Shown: positions 34,920 to 42,955, counted from the first letter of the stretch. The stretch: DNA of 64,000 nt from Streptomyces sp. PsTaAH-137 (GCF_003259365.1 NZ_QLLY01000011.1:189680-253679); one strand, 5' to 3'. Translations and numbers: made by a program. The notes: generated by a model not told the origin, from the sequence alone.

Positions 34920-36092
34920 CTAGCGCTCGCCGCGCAGTCCCCGGACGAGGTCGCGCGGCAGGCCGTGCGTGTCGTGCAGGTAGTGCAGGTCCTCCTCGGT
35001 GAGCGGGCCGCGGAAGCGCGGCCGGTCGAGCACCTTGCGGCCGGTGTCCAGGAGCCGGCGGAAGCGGCGCTCTTCGTCGAGCAGCACGCGGCGCACCCGC
35101 TCGGTGTCGGTGTCCTGGCGGAAGTGGTCGCGGGTGTGCTCGATCAGCTCGACCGGCAGATCGCCGAGGTGCCGGCCGGGGTCGTCGCGCCACAGCGTGG
35201 TGAGGACACGGCGGACGAGCCGGCGCAGGACGTAACCGCGTCCCGTGGCGCCCGGCAGGACGCCGTCGCCGAGCACCACCAGGGCCGAGCGGAGGTGGTC
35301 GGTGACAAGCCGCGTCGACGTCTCGTCCAGCGGGCCCCACAGTCCGGGCAGCCGCTCCCGCCACGGGGTGAAGACGTCGCAGTCGAAGACCGAGGTGCGG
35401 CCCTGCAACAGCGTGGCGAGCCGTTCCAGGCCGAGCCCGGTGTCGACGTTGGGGCGGGGCAGCGGCACGAGGGAGCCGTCGGGCAGGCCGCGGTACCGCA
35501 TCGACACGTGGTTCCACACCTCCACCCAGCGCTCGTCCCGGGTGGGGGTCGAGCGGGGCGGGGTGTCCCCCGTCCACAGGAAGATCTCCGAGTCGGGGCC
35601 GCACGGCCCGGTCGGACCGCCGGACCACCAGTTGTCGTCGACGGTCGGCTCGACCGGGACGCCGAGCCGCTGCCAGGTCTCCAGCGAGTCGGTGTCGGGT
35701 CCGCTGCGCTCGTCGCCGCCGAACACGGTGGCGTGCAGCCGTCCCGGGTCGATGCCGAACCCCTCGGTGAGCAGCCCGTGTCCCCATTCCAGGCTGCGCG
35801 GCAGCCCGTAGTCGCCGAGCGACCAGGTGCCGAGCATCTCGAAGACGGTCAGATGCGTGAGGTCGCCCACCTCGTCCAGGTCGGTGGTGCGCAGACAGCG
35901 CTGGACGTTGACGAGGCGGGTCCCAAGGGGATGCGGGCGGCCCTCCAGATACGGGGTGAGGGGATGCATGCCCGACGTCGTGAACAGGACCGGGTCGCCG
36001 GGCGGCGGCAGCAGCGTGGACCCGGTGATCCGGCGGTGGCCGCGCTCCTCGAAGTACTCGACGAAGGTACGCAGGACGGTCTCGGTGTCCAT
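34920..36092 (-). CDS. Truncated alanyl-tRNA synthetase paralog (catalytic and tRNA-recognition domains only)
   Basis: 390 aa, against about 890 for housekeeping AlaRS. The class-II aminoacylation domain is present with FTTSGMHPLTPYLEG, QRCLRTTDLDEVG, VFEMLGTWSLGDYG, the acid-rich PTGPCGPDSEIF and motif 3 NVDTGLGLERLA. The middle helical domain follows (TRLVTDHLRSALVVLGDG, RGYVLRRLVRRVL). The editing domain, with its HxxxH...CxxxH zinc site, and the C-Ala domain are absent. It may charge a tRNA or make an aminoacyl adenylate for another acceptor, or confer resistance to an AlaRS inhibitor; context does not decide. GAGGAG lies 5 nt upstream. A 22-codon Ala-ending leader ORF precedes it. Confidence 0.85.
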   Translation of the reverse strand: MDTETVLRTFVEYFEERGHRRITGSTLLPPPGDPVLFTTSGMHPLTPYLEGRPHPLGTRLVNVQRCLRTTDLDEVGDLTHLTVFEMLGTWSLGDYGLPRSLEWGHGLLTEGFGIDPGRLHATVFGGDERSGPDTDSLETWQRLGVPVEPTVDDNWWSGGPTGPCGPDSEIFLWTGDTPPRSTPTRDERWVEVWNHVSMRYRGLPDGSLVPLPRPNVDTGLGLERLATLLQGRTSVFDCDVFTPWRERLPGLWGPLDETSTRLVTDHLRSALVVLGDGVLPGATGRGYVLRRLVRRVLTTLWRDDPGRHLGDLPVELIEHTRDHFRQDTDTERVRRVLLDEERRFRRLLDTGRKVLDRPRFRGPLTEEDLHYLHDTHGLPRDLVRGLRGER

Positions 36093-36180
36093 GGGGGCTC
36101 CTCGGGGTGGGTGCGTGCGGCGGCGCCGGAGGACGGTGCGCGCGATCACCGGGAGCGGGGGAAAGAGCCCTGGGAAGTCA

Positions 36181-36205
36181 TCGGCGTACCGTTTCCGGTC
36201 GCCGA
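36181..36205 (-). promoter_or_regulatory. Candidate attenuator hairpin upstream of AlaRS paralog
   Basis: A 25-nt hairpin (minus strand TCGGCG/CGCCGA plus CCG/CGG around a GAAA loop) lies between the leader ORF stop and the AlaRS-like gene. Its 5' arm (complement of 36195-36203) can instead pair fully, with one G-U, with the CCG-GTT-GCC codons of the leader ORF (36227-36235). The two foldings exclude each other. Confidence 0.45.
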
Positions 36206-36217
36206 GAAGAGAAGAAG

Positions 36218-36286
36218 TCAGGCGGCGGCAACCGGCGAGCTGGTCGCTCGCGCGGTCGCGGTGGTGGTTCGGCCGATGACGTTCAT
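36218..36286 (-). CDS. Ala-rich leader peptide ORF upstream of AlaRS paralog
   Basis: 22 codons, from ATG 36286 to TGA. The peptide is Thr/Ala-rich (6 Ala) and ends in three Ala codons directly before the stop (SSPVAAA). TACCGT lies 8-13 nt before the ATG, so it could be translated from a leaderless mRNA. Ala codons at its end would stall ribosomes when Ala-tRNA is short, and the last codons pair with the downstream hairpin. Position and codon choice fit a peptide-leader attenuator for the synthetase-like gene 126 nt downstream. Short GC-rich ORFs arise by chance, so confidence is moderate. Confidence 0.45.
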   Translation of the reverse strand: MNVIGRTTTATARATSSPVAAA

Positions 36287-36436
36287 GACATCGACGGTAA
36301 CGCGGCGCCGGACGCGCACGCATCCGCTTTTCGGCGCAGGGGCGGTGGTTGCGCAGGAGCGCGCTCCACGGCTTACGGTCGAGGCCGTGTCCCTGTCAGC
36401 GCGTCCACGGAGGCAGTACGTGACCGGAAGGCCCGC

Positions 36437-37282
36437 ATGCGGCGAACGGCTGCCCGGATGACGGACGTGCTCTGGCTGGGCGGGCCGCCCGGCGTCGGGA
36501 AGTCGACCGTCGCCGAGCGGCTGGCGCGCCGGTACGGGCTGCGCCGCTACCACGCGGACACCCGCACCTGGGCGCACCGGGATCGTGCGCTCGCCGCGCG
36601 GGTGCCGGCCGCCCTGCGGTTCGAGCGGCTCTCCCCCGCGGAGCGCTGGGCGGCGCCCGTCGACGAGCTGTACGCGATGGCGCTGCACCACGAGCGCGGC
36701 CCGATGGTCGCGGACGACGTACGGTCCCTGCCGCCGACGCCGCTCACGATCGCCGAGGGCACGGTGATCACCCCGCGCCTGGCCGACGCGCTCCCCGGCC
36801 GGGCCGCGCTGTGGCTGCTGCCGACCCCCGAACTCCTCGAAGAGCGGCTGGCGGAAAGGGAGTTGGCACCTGGCCCGCTCGCCCTCTACCGCCGTCTCGC
36901 CGAGGTCGTCGAGGACGAGGTACGCGCGTCAGGGGCGCCCTTCCTCAGGATCGACGGCGGGACGGACACCGTGCGGGCGGTCGAGGAGCGCTGGGCCCCG
37001 CACTTGGCCGCGGGCCCGCACGCCGCCGGCCGGGAGGAGCGCCGGGCCCTGCTGCGCGAGGCGAACGCGGCGGTCGTCGCCCAGTACGACGGGTTCTTCG
37101 CCCGCCCCTGGGCGCCGGACGGACGGGACACGGCCGAGGCCGACTTCTCCTGCGCGTGCGGGGACACCACCTGCACAGACCGGGTCCGGCGCCGGATCGC
37201 GGCGTTCGACCCCGAAGAGGCAGGATGGGAGGCGACCGCGGACGGACAGCGGCGGGGGCACAGACAGGAGAAGCGCACGTGA
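36437..37282 (+). CDS. P-loop kinase-like ATPase with Cys-rich C-terminal segment
   Basis: 281 aa. The N-terminal P-loop GGPPGVGKST (about 15-24) and overall length suit the AAA_33/nucleoside-kinase-like group that phosphorylates small molecules. Near the C-terminus (about residues 238-248) is a CxCGxxxC cluster (SCACGDTTC) that may bind zinc. The start ATG 36437 has GGAAGG 5 nt upstream; ATG 36458 is possible. It overlaps the next gene by 4 nt (GTGA). The substrate is unknown. Confidence 0.75.
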   Translation: MRRTAARMTDVLWLGGPPGVGKSTVAERLARRYGLRRYHADTRTWAHRDRALAARVPAALRFERLSPAERWAAPVDELYAMALHHERGPMVADDVRSLPPTPLTIAEGTVITPRLADALPGRAALWLLPTPELLEERLAERELAPGPLALYRRLAEVVEDEVRASGAPFLRIDGGTDTVRAVEERWAPHLAAGPHAAGREERRALLREANAAVVAQYDGFFARPWAPDGRDTAEADFSCACGDTTCTDRVRRRIAAFDPEEAGWEATADGQRRGHRQEKRT

Positions 37283-37758
37283 CGGATGAACTCCGGCCGG
37301 TTGCCGACGCGTTGGCGTTCCTGGCCGGGAGCTGGCAGGTGGAGCGGACGGTGCGGGATCTCGCCGCCGACGTCACCGGCACGTTCACCGGCACGACGGA
37401 CTTCCTCCCGGACCCCGCGGAAGCGGGCACGCTGCTGCACGTCGAGTCGGGCAGCTTCACCTGGCGGGGCACGGCGCGCCCCGCCGAGCGGACGCTGCTC
37501 TACGTGCCGGGCGAGGAACCGGGCACCGCCGTCGTGCGCTTCGCCGACGGCCGCTTCTTCCACGGCCTCGATCTGCGCACCGGCCACCACGTGGCGGACC
37601 ACCCGTGCTCGGCGGACCTCTACCGGGGCGAGTTCACGGTGTACGACGCCGGGCGCTGGCGGACCGTGTGGCGGGTGAAGGGCCCGGCGAAGGACCTGGT
37701 CCTCACGACGGACTACCGGCGCCGAGCCGCAACCCCCAGCGGCCCGGCCGGCCGTTGA
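37279..37758 (+). CDS. DUF6314-like protein
   Basis: 159 aa. It starts with FLAGSWQVERTVRDL and continues as a likely beta-barrel (alternating hydrophobic strands, TTDFLPD, GSFTWRGTARPAERTLLYV, VVRFADGRFFHGLDL), resembling lipocalin/THAP4-like small-ligand barrels. Function unknown. GTG 37279 overlaps the kinase-like stop, with CAGGAG upstream. Its last 56 nt overlap the 3' end of the minus-strand phosphatase-like gene. Confidence 0.75.
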   Translation: MTDELRPVADALAFLAGSWQVERTVRDLAADVTGTFTGTTDFLPDPAEAGTLLHVESGSFTWRGTARPAERTLLYVPGEEPGTAVVRFADGRFFHGLDLRTGHHVADHPCSADLYRGEFTVYDAGRWRTVWRVKGPAKDLVLTTDYRRRAATPSGPAGR

Positions 37759-38284
37759 CGGTGGCCGTCGACAGCGGCGGCACATCGATGTTCCAGTACG
37801 TCGACGGGGGCGCCTTCAGCGCGTAGACGAGCACGGCGCGGACCACCGACGGCTCGGCGATCGCCACGATCCGGGTGCCGTCGTCGGCGGGCCGGGTGTC
37901 CAGCCACGCGCCGACCCGGGCGATGAAGGCGAGCAGCGGCTCCCCGCCGTGCGGCGCCGCGCGGGGGTCGGCCAGCCAGCGGTCGACGGCGGCCGGTTCG
38001 ACGGCCGTCACCTCGGACAGGGTGCGGCCCCGCCAGCGGCCCATGTCGCAGTCGCGCAGGGCGGGCTGGACCAGCGGGGCGAGGCCGAGCGCGTCGCCGG
38101 TGGCGCGGCTGCGCGGGGTCGGCGAGCAGTAGCGCAGCTCGGCGGCGGCCAGCGGGCCGAACCCGGGCGCGGCGCGCAGCACCTCGTACCAGCCCGCGTG
38201 GTCGAGCGGCCGGTCGTCGTCGAAGCGCTCGGTGAGCAGGGAGGAGCTGCGCGCGGCCGCGAGGAGTGTGACGCTGAGCTGCAT
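37703..38284 (-). CDS. Histidine phosphatase-fold protein, catalytic residues replaced
   Basis: 193 aa. It aligns with actinobacterial histidine phosphatases through CDMGRWRGRTLSEV, DPRAAPHGGEPL and TVNGRPGRWGLR. The normal N-terminal RHGE, which carries the phospho-accepting His, is replaced by AAARSSS, and the second catalytic HGG by AEPSVVR, so hydrolysis by the usual mechanism is unlikely. It may bind a ligand instead. Its 3' end overlaps the convergent DUF6314-like gene by 56 nt. Confidence 0.75.
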   Translation of the reverse strand: MQLSVTLLAAARSSSLLTERFDDDRPLDHAGWYEVLRAAPGFGPLAAAELRYCSPTPRSRATGDALGLAPLVQPALRDCDMGRWRGRTLSEVTAVEPAAVDRWLADPRAAPHGGEPLLAFIARVGAWLDTRPADDGTRIVAIAEPSVVRAVLVYALKAPPSTYWNIDVPPLSTATVNGRPGRWGLRLGAGSPS

Positions 38285-38388
38285 GCCTGATCGTGTAACC
38301 GGCCGGTAGTGCCGGTCAAGGGTTCACTCCCGGTTCACAGGCAGCGTGACCGGGCCCCGCGATCAGGGCCCGTGATCGGGCCGTGGGA

Positions 38389-38853
38389 TCAGGAGCGTAC
38401 GGCCGGGTCGTAGTAGTGCACCATCCACTGGGCCGGCTCCGGCAGCGGCTGGAAACCGGCCTGCGCGTACACGCCGTGCGCGTCGCTGGTGGCGAGCAGG
38501 ACGCGGCGGACGCCGAGCGGCCGTAGGTGTTCGCGGACGGCCACGACGAGGGCCTTGCCGAGTCCCTTGCCGCGCACGGAGCGGTCCACGTACACGTCGC
38601 AGAGCCAGGCGAAGGTCGCCGAGTCCGTCACGACCCGCGCATAGGCGACCTGCTCGCCCGAAGCGGCGTCGTACGCACCGAAGTTGAGGGATCCCGCGAG
38701 CGCCGCGTCCTGTGTCTCGCGCGGGCGGCCCTCGGCCCAGTACGTGTCGGTGGAGAGCCAGTGGTGGACGCGGGCGGCGTCGATGCGCGCGGGGTCGACG
38801 GAGATCTCGTACCCGTCGGGAAGCGGTGCCGTCGGCACGGAGGTTGCTGACAT
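38389..38853 (-). CDS. GNAT acetyltransferase
   Basis: 154 aa. LCDVYVDRSVRGKGLGKALV carries the beta4 strand and R/KGxGxA-type acetyl-CoA loop; LLATSDAHGVYAQAGFQPL is the C-terminal core. This arrangement is like the small YhbS/ElaA-like GNATs of unknown amine substrate. It starts 18 nt after the MocR gene stop, probably in one transcript. The start lacks a clear RBS. Confidence 0.87.
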   Translation of the reverse strand: MSATSVPTAPLPDGYEISVDPARIDAARVHHWLSTDTYWAEGRPRETQDAALAGSLNFGAYDAASGEQVAYARVVTDSATFAWLCDVYVDRSVRGKGLGKALVVAVREHLRPLGVRRVLLATSDAHGVYAQAGFQPLPEPAQWMVHYYDPAVRS

Positions 38854-38871
38854 GGGCGGGATCGTCGCACG

Positions 38872-40323
38872 TCACACCGGATCCGGTCGATCCCGTTTCC
38901 GCTCGTCCCAGGCCGTCGCGAGGCGTCGCACCCCTTCGGTGATCTCCGCGGTGCTCGCCACGGCGACGAAGCCGAACCGGAGGTACGGGGCCGGTGGCTC
39001 GGCCGCGAAGTAGGGGCGGCCGGGCGCGACGGCGACGCCCGCCCGCAGCGCGGCCGTGACCAATCCGCGCTCGTCCGTGCCGTCGGGCAGCCGCGCCCAC
39101 AGGTGGTAGCCGCCCGCCGGGATGTGCGGCAGTACGAGCTCGGGCAGCCGCTCGGTGACGGCGGCGGCCATCAGATCGCGTCGGCGCCGCAACTCGGCGG
39201 CCACCGTGCGCAGATGGCGGGGCCAGGCGGGCGAGCCGACGAGTTCGAGGGTGGCCTCCTGGAGCGGGCGCGGCACGAAGAGATGGTCGACGACCTGGAT
39301 GGCGCGCAGCCGTTCCAGGACCGGACCGCGCGCGGCGAGCGCGCTGATGCGCAGGCTCGGTGACGTGGCCTTGGTGAGCGAGGAGACGTGCACGACGACC
39401 CCGTCGGCGTCGTCCGCCGCGAGCGGCCTGGGCAGCGGTCCGGCGTCCTCGTGGGCGAGGCGGCGCACGAAGTCGTCCTCGACGACGAAGGCCCCGGCCG
39501 CGCGGGCGATCCGCAGCACCTCAAGGCGGCGGTCCGGGGCGAGCACGGCGCCGGTCGGGTTCTGGAACAGCGGCTGGCAGACGAAGAGCCGGGCGCCCGA
39601 GGCCCTGAAGGCCTGTTCGAGGAGGTCGGGGCGGACTCCGTCGCGGTCGACAGGGACCGGGACCGGACGCAGCCCGGCGGCCCGCGCGATCGCCAGCATG
39701 CCGGGGTACGTGGGCGATTCCACCAGGACCGGCGCCCCGGGAGGCGCGAGCGCGCGCAAGGCGGTGACCAGAGCCGACTGTCCGCCGGAGGTGATCAGCA
39801 CCTCGGCGTCGGTGACGGCTCCGCCGATGCCGCGCGCGAACCACTCCCGCAGCTCGGGCAGTCCTTCGACGGGCGGGCGCGACCAGGCGCCGGGGCGGCG
39901 GCCCGCACGGGCGAGCGCGGCGGACAGGGCGGCGCCGGGTTGCAGCACCTCGTGCAGATAGCCGCCGTTGAACTCGATCACCCCGGGCGGCGGCGCGGCC
40001 AGCGTGACCAGGACGCCGGACGCGTCGACGGTGCGCGGTACGCCCTCGGCGGCGCCCTCGGCGCTGAGCGCGACCTCCTGCCACGAGGTGTCTCCGGCCG
40101 GGGCGGCCACGCGCGCGGCGGCCTTGAAGGCGCCCGCGCCGGGCCGGGTCACCACGAGCCCTTCGGCGGCGAGCTGCGCGAGGGCCCGCGACACCGTCAC
40201 GGGGCTGACCCTGAACCGCTCCACGAGCACCCTGCTCGACGGCAGCTTCTCGTGATCGGAGTAGCGGTTCAGCTCGCTCCTCAGCCGTTTCACCAACTCT
40301 TCGACGCTGCTACCGTGTTGCAT
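38872..40323 (-). CDS. MocR-type regulator: GntR DNA-binding domain fused to class I aminotransferase
   Basis: 483 aa. Residues 1-75 are a GntR winged helix (LPSSRVLVERFRVSPVTVSRALAQLAAEGLVV). Residues about 115-475 are a PLP aminotransferase fold with ITSGGQSALVTALRAL, PTYPGMLAIARAAGLR, QPLFQNPTGAVL and the PLP-Lys segment SSLTKATSPSLR. MocR proteins sense PLP or amino acids and usually control a divergent gene, here the EamA transporter. ATG 40323 shares bases with the transporter ATG 40322 on the other strand. TATTCT 9-14 nt upstream of the ATG implies a leaderless mRNA. Confidence 0.92.
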   Translation of the reverse strand: MQHGSSVEELVKRLRSELNRYSDHEKLPSSRVLVERFRVSPVTVSRALAQLAAEGLVVTRPGAGAFKAAARVAAPAGDTSWQEVALSAEGAAEGVPRTVDASGVLVTLAAPPPGVIEFNGGYLHEVLQPGAALSAALARAGRRPGAWSRPPVEGLPELREWFARGIGGAVTDAEVLITSGGQSALVTALRALAPPGAPVLVESPTYPGMLAIARAAGLRPVPVPVDRDGVRPDLLEQAFRASGARLFVCQPLFQNPTGAVLAPDRRLEVLRIARAAGAFVVEDDFVRRLAHEDAGPLPRPLAADDADGVVVHVSSLTKATSPSLRISALAARGPVLERLRAIQVVDHLFVPRPLQEATLELVGSPAWPRHLRTVAAELRRRRDLMAAAVTERLPELVLPHIPAGGYHLWARLPDGTDERGLVTAALRAGVAVAPGRPYFAAEPPAPYLRFGFVAVASTAEITEGVRRLATAWDERKRDRPDPV

Positions 40324-40350
40324 GAAGGCTGAGAATAGCGCTACTGACCA
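40280..40350. promoter_or_regulatory. Overlapping divergent promoters of MocR and EamA genes
   Basis: For the plus gene, TTTCAC and TACCGT are spaced 17 nt and end about 5 nt before the ATG. For the minus gene, TATTCT lies 9-14 nt before its ATG. The sequence CATG at 40321-40324 contains both start codons, so each promoter lies inside the other gene's first codons. Confidence 0.6.
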
Positions 40351-41278
40351 GACGGCGATAGCGGTCGGCGGTCCGCCGGATCCCGCGCCCCCTGCCGGCC
40401 CCCCGGCCGCCGCACCGGGCGGCAGAGTGCGGGGCACCGTCCTGGCGGCCCTCGGCGTCGTCACGTTCTCGCTCACCTTCCCGTCCACCGCGTGGGGCCT
40501 CGAAGGCTTCGGGCCGTGGTCGCTGGTGGGCGTGCGCAGCGTGCTCGCGGCGGTGATCGCGGGCGCGGGGCTGCTCATCCTGCGCGTGAGGGTGCCCGAG
40601 CGCCGCCACTGGAGCGGGCTCGCCGTCGTCGGCGCCGGAGTCGTCCTCGGCTTCCCGCTGCTCACGACGCTCGCGCTCCGGACGGCGACGACCGCGCACT
40701 CCGCCGTCGTCGTCGGCCTGCTGCCGCTGACCACGGCCGCGTGCTCGGCCCTGCGCACCGGGGCCAGGCCCTCGCGCACCTTCTGGATCGCGGCGTGCGC
40801 GGGCGCCGTCGCGGTGGTGGCCTTCACCGTGCAGCAGAGCGGCGGCACCCTGACCCGCGCCGATGTCTACCTCTTCGGCGCGCTGCTGGTCTGCGCCGCC
40901 GGGTACACCGAGGGCGGCCGGCTCGCCGGTCTCATGCCGGGCTGGCAGGTCATCGCCTGGGCGCTGGTGCTGTGCCTGCCGGTCACGGCGACCGGGGCGG
41001 CCGTCGCGCTGTCGGCCGAGCCGGTGCGCCTCACCGCGCACGCCGTCATCGGTCTCGTCTGGGTGGCGGCCGTCTCGACCTTCCTCGGCCTGCTCCTCTG
41101 GTACCGGGGCATGAGCCTCATCGGCATTCCCAGGGCCAGCCAACTCCAGCTCGCCCAGCCGCTGTTGACGCTGGTCTGGTCGGTCCTGCTGCTGGGCGAG
41201 ACGCTGTCGGTGGCGGCGCCGGTCACCGCAGCGGCGGTCCTGGTGTGCATCGCCGTCACCCAGCGGGCCCGTGGCTAG
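40322..41278 (+). CDS. EamA/DMT-family transporter
   Basis: 318 aa. After a Pro/Ala-rich cytosolic start (about 1-35) come ten hydrophobic segments arranged as two EamA repeats (GFGPWSLVGVRSVLAAVIAG; GIPRASQLQLAQPLLTLVWS). Members export or import amino acids and other metabolites. The divergent MocR regulator suggests an amino-acid- or PLP-related substrate. Its ATG overlaps the MocR ATG on the opposite strand; no room remains for a conventional RBS outside MocR. Confidence 0.9.
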   Translation: MKAENSATDQTAIAVGGPPDPAPPAGPPAAAPGGRVRGTVLAALGVVTFSLTFPSTAWGLEGFGPWSLVGVRSVLAAVIAGAGLLILRVRVPERRHWSGLAVVGAGVVLGFPLLTTLALRTATTAHSAVVVGLLPLTTAACSALRTGARPSRTFWIAACAGAVAVVAFTVQQSGGTLTRADVYLFGALLVCAAGYTEGGRLAGLMPGWQVIAWALVLCLPVTATGAAVALSAEPVRLTAHAVIGLVWVAAVSTFLGLLLWYRGMSLIGIPRASQLQLAQPLLTLVWSVLLLGETLSVAAPVTAAAVLVCIAVTQRARG

Positions 41279-41358
41279 GACGCGCCCCAAAAGGGACAAC
41301 TCCCGCGTCCCGCCGTAGACTTGCCCCCATCACAGGCAGGGCGAGGGGGGCACTCCTG

Positions 41359-41556
41359 ATGCAGGCATCCGCAGGCGACCAGCTCGTGGTGCACGGCCGG
41401 ATCGTCGGGCAGCACGACCGGGTCGCCCAGATCGTCGAAGTGCTGGGGGCGAACGGCTCGCCGCCGTTCCGTGTCCGCTTCGAGGACGGCCACGAGGCCA
41501 TCATGTCGCCGGGCCCGGACGCGGTCGTGCGGCACACGCTCAAGAATCCGGAGTGA
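41359..41556 (+). CDS. DUF1918-family small protein
   Basis: 65 aa. The whole protein is one DUF1918 domain: GDQLVVHGRIVGQHDRVAQI, then PPFRVRFEDGHEAIMSPGPD. It is predicted as a small SH3-like beta barrel; function unknown, widespread in actinobacteria. GGGGG lies about 10 nt before ATG 41359, and a TAGACT -10-like element is about 40 nt upstream. Its 3' end overlaps the convergent hydrolase gene by 17 nt. Confidence 0.88.
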   Translation: MQASAGDQLVVHGRIVGQHDRVAQIVEVLGANGSPPFRVRFEDGHEAIMSPGPDAVVRHTLKNPE

Positions 41557-42769
41557 CCCGGCGGGTGTAGTGGTCGGCGACGACCCGGGCCATCGCCCCG
41601 ATCCGGTCCTCCCCGGCCTCCTTGGCGGAGAAGTAGATGTGCCCGCGCACCTCGCGGTGACTGTCCGCGAACGTGAGGTGCCGGGACAGCTCGGCCGGGT
41701 CCTGCCAGGCTGCGGCCTGCGCGGGATCACCCGCCTTGTACAGCGCCTCACCGATGTACAGCCGCACTCCGGTCCCCCGGACCGCGTCGGCCCACCAGGG
41801 CACGAGCTTCGCGTAGTCGGCGGCCGCGAAGCCGATGTTCCAGTACACCTGCGGGGCGATGTAGTCGATCCATCCCTCGCGGACCCACGTGAGGGTGTCG
41901 GCGTGCAGGTCGTCGTAGGTCTGCACGCCCGCCGTGGTGTCCGAGCCCCGCGGGTCCGTCGCCCTGTTGCGCCACACCGCGAACGGGCTGATCCCGAACC
42001 GCACGCCGGGCCGCGCCTTCTTGATGCGCCCCGCCGTCTCCCGTACGAGCCGGTCGATGTTGTCCCGCCGCCAGGCCGCCTTGTCGGCGAACCCGGCGCC
42101 GTGCGCGGCGAACGTGGCGTCGTCGTCGAAGGTCTGGCCGGGCACGGGATACGGGTAGAAGTAGTCGTCGAAGTGCACGGCGTCGACGGCGTACTTGCGC
42201 ACCGCGTCGACCATCGCGTCCTGCACGAACCGGCGGACCTCGGGCAGGCCCGGGTTGTAGTACAGCTTCCCGCCGTACGGCACGATCCACTCCGGGTGGA
42301 GCCGGGCCGGATGCGTGGGCACGAGCCGGGTGGGGTCCGTGTGATTGGCCACGCGGTACGGGTTGAACCAGGCGTGCAGTTCGAGACCGCGCCGGTGCGC
42401 CTCCGTCACGGCGGTGCCCAGCGGGTCCCAGCCCGGATCCTTGCCCTGGACCCCGGTGAGCACCTCCGACCACGGCTCGTACGGGGACGGCCACAGCGCG
42501 TCGGCCGCCGGGCGCACCTGGAAGACCACCGCGTTCAGCCGGCGGGCGACGGCCGTGTCGAGGTGGGCGAGGAGTTCGGCCCGCTGCGCGGAGGCGGTGA
42601 GGCCGGGCTTCGAGGGCCAGTCCCGGTTCGCGACGCTCGCCAGCCACATCCCCCGCAGGGCGGGCCCGCGCCGCGGCACGGGGTCACCGGCCACCGCGTC
42701 CCCGGCCGTCACCCCCGCCAGCGTCAGCGCGGCACCCAGCGTGAAGACTCGGCGTGACATACGTCCCAT
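41540..42769 (-). CDS. Secreted GHL10 (glycosyl hydrolase-like 10) family protein
   Basis: 409 aa. A Tat signal (SRRVFTLGAALTLAG) leads a barrel with LRGMWLASVANRDWPS, NAVVFQVRPAADALWPS, GLELHAWFNPYRV, VDAVHFDDYFYPYP and DYIAPQVYWNIGF, the hallmarks of the GHL10/YngK group that is linked to cell-wall glycan cleavage. The acidic pair in HFDDYF is likely catalytic. ATG 42769 has GGGGGG 4 nt upstream. It is monocistronic, divergent from the dehydrogenase gene. Confidence 0.9.
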   Translation of the reverse strand: MGRMSRRVFTLGAALTLAGVTAGDAVAGDPVPRRGPALRGMWLASVANRDWPSKPGLTASAQRAELLAHLDTAVARRLNAVVFQVRPAADALWPSPYEPWSEVLTGVQGKDPGWDPLGTAVTEAHRRGLELHAWFNPYRVANHTDPTRLVPTHPARLHPEWIVPYGGKLYYNPGLPEVRRFVQDAMVDAVRKYAVDAVHFDDYFYPYPVPGQTFDDDATFAAHGAGFADKAAWRRDNIDRLVRETAGRIKKARPGVRFGISPFAVWRNRATDPRGSDTTAGVQTYDDLHADTLTWVREGWIDYIAPQVYWNIGFAAADYAKLVPWWADAVRGTGVRLYIGEALYKAGDPAQAAAWQDPAELSRHLTFADSHREVRGHIYFSAKEAGEDRIGAMARVVADHYTRRVTPDS

Positions 42770-42955
42770 GGATCCCCCCGAATTCCCGTGCAACTGTGAG
42801 TCCCCATATAAACAGCCGTTAACCCGGACTCCACCCCTCCCATGTCTACGGGGTAACGTGCAGATCCGGAACCCCCTGGAAACGTATCCGGATCTCTGTT
42901 CCGGCACCCCCGGACAGACCCGGATGAAGCACGACGAATCATCGAAAGGCACGAG

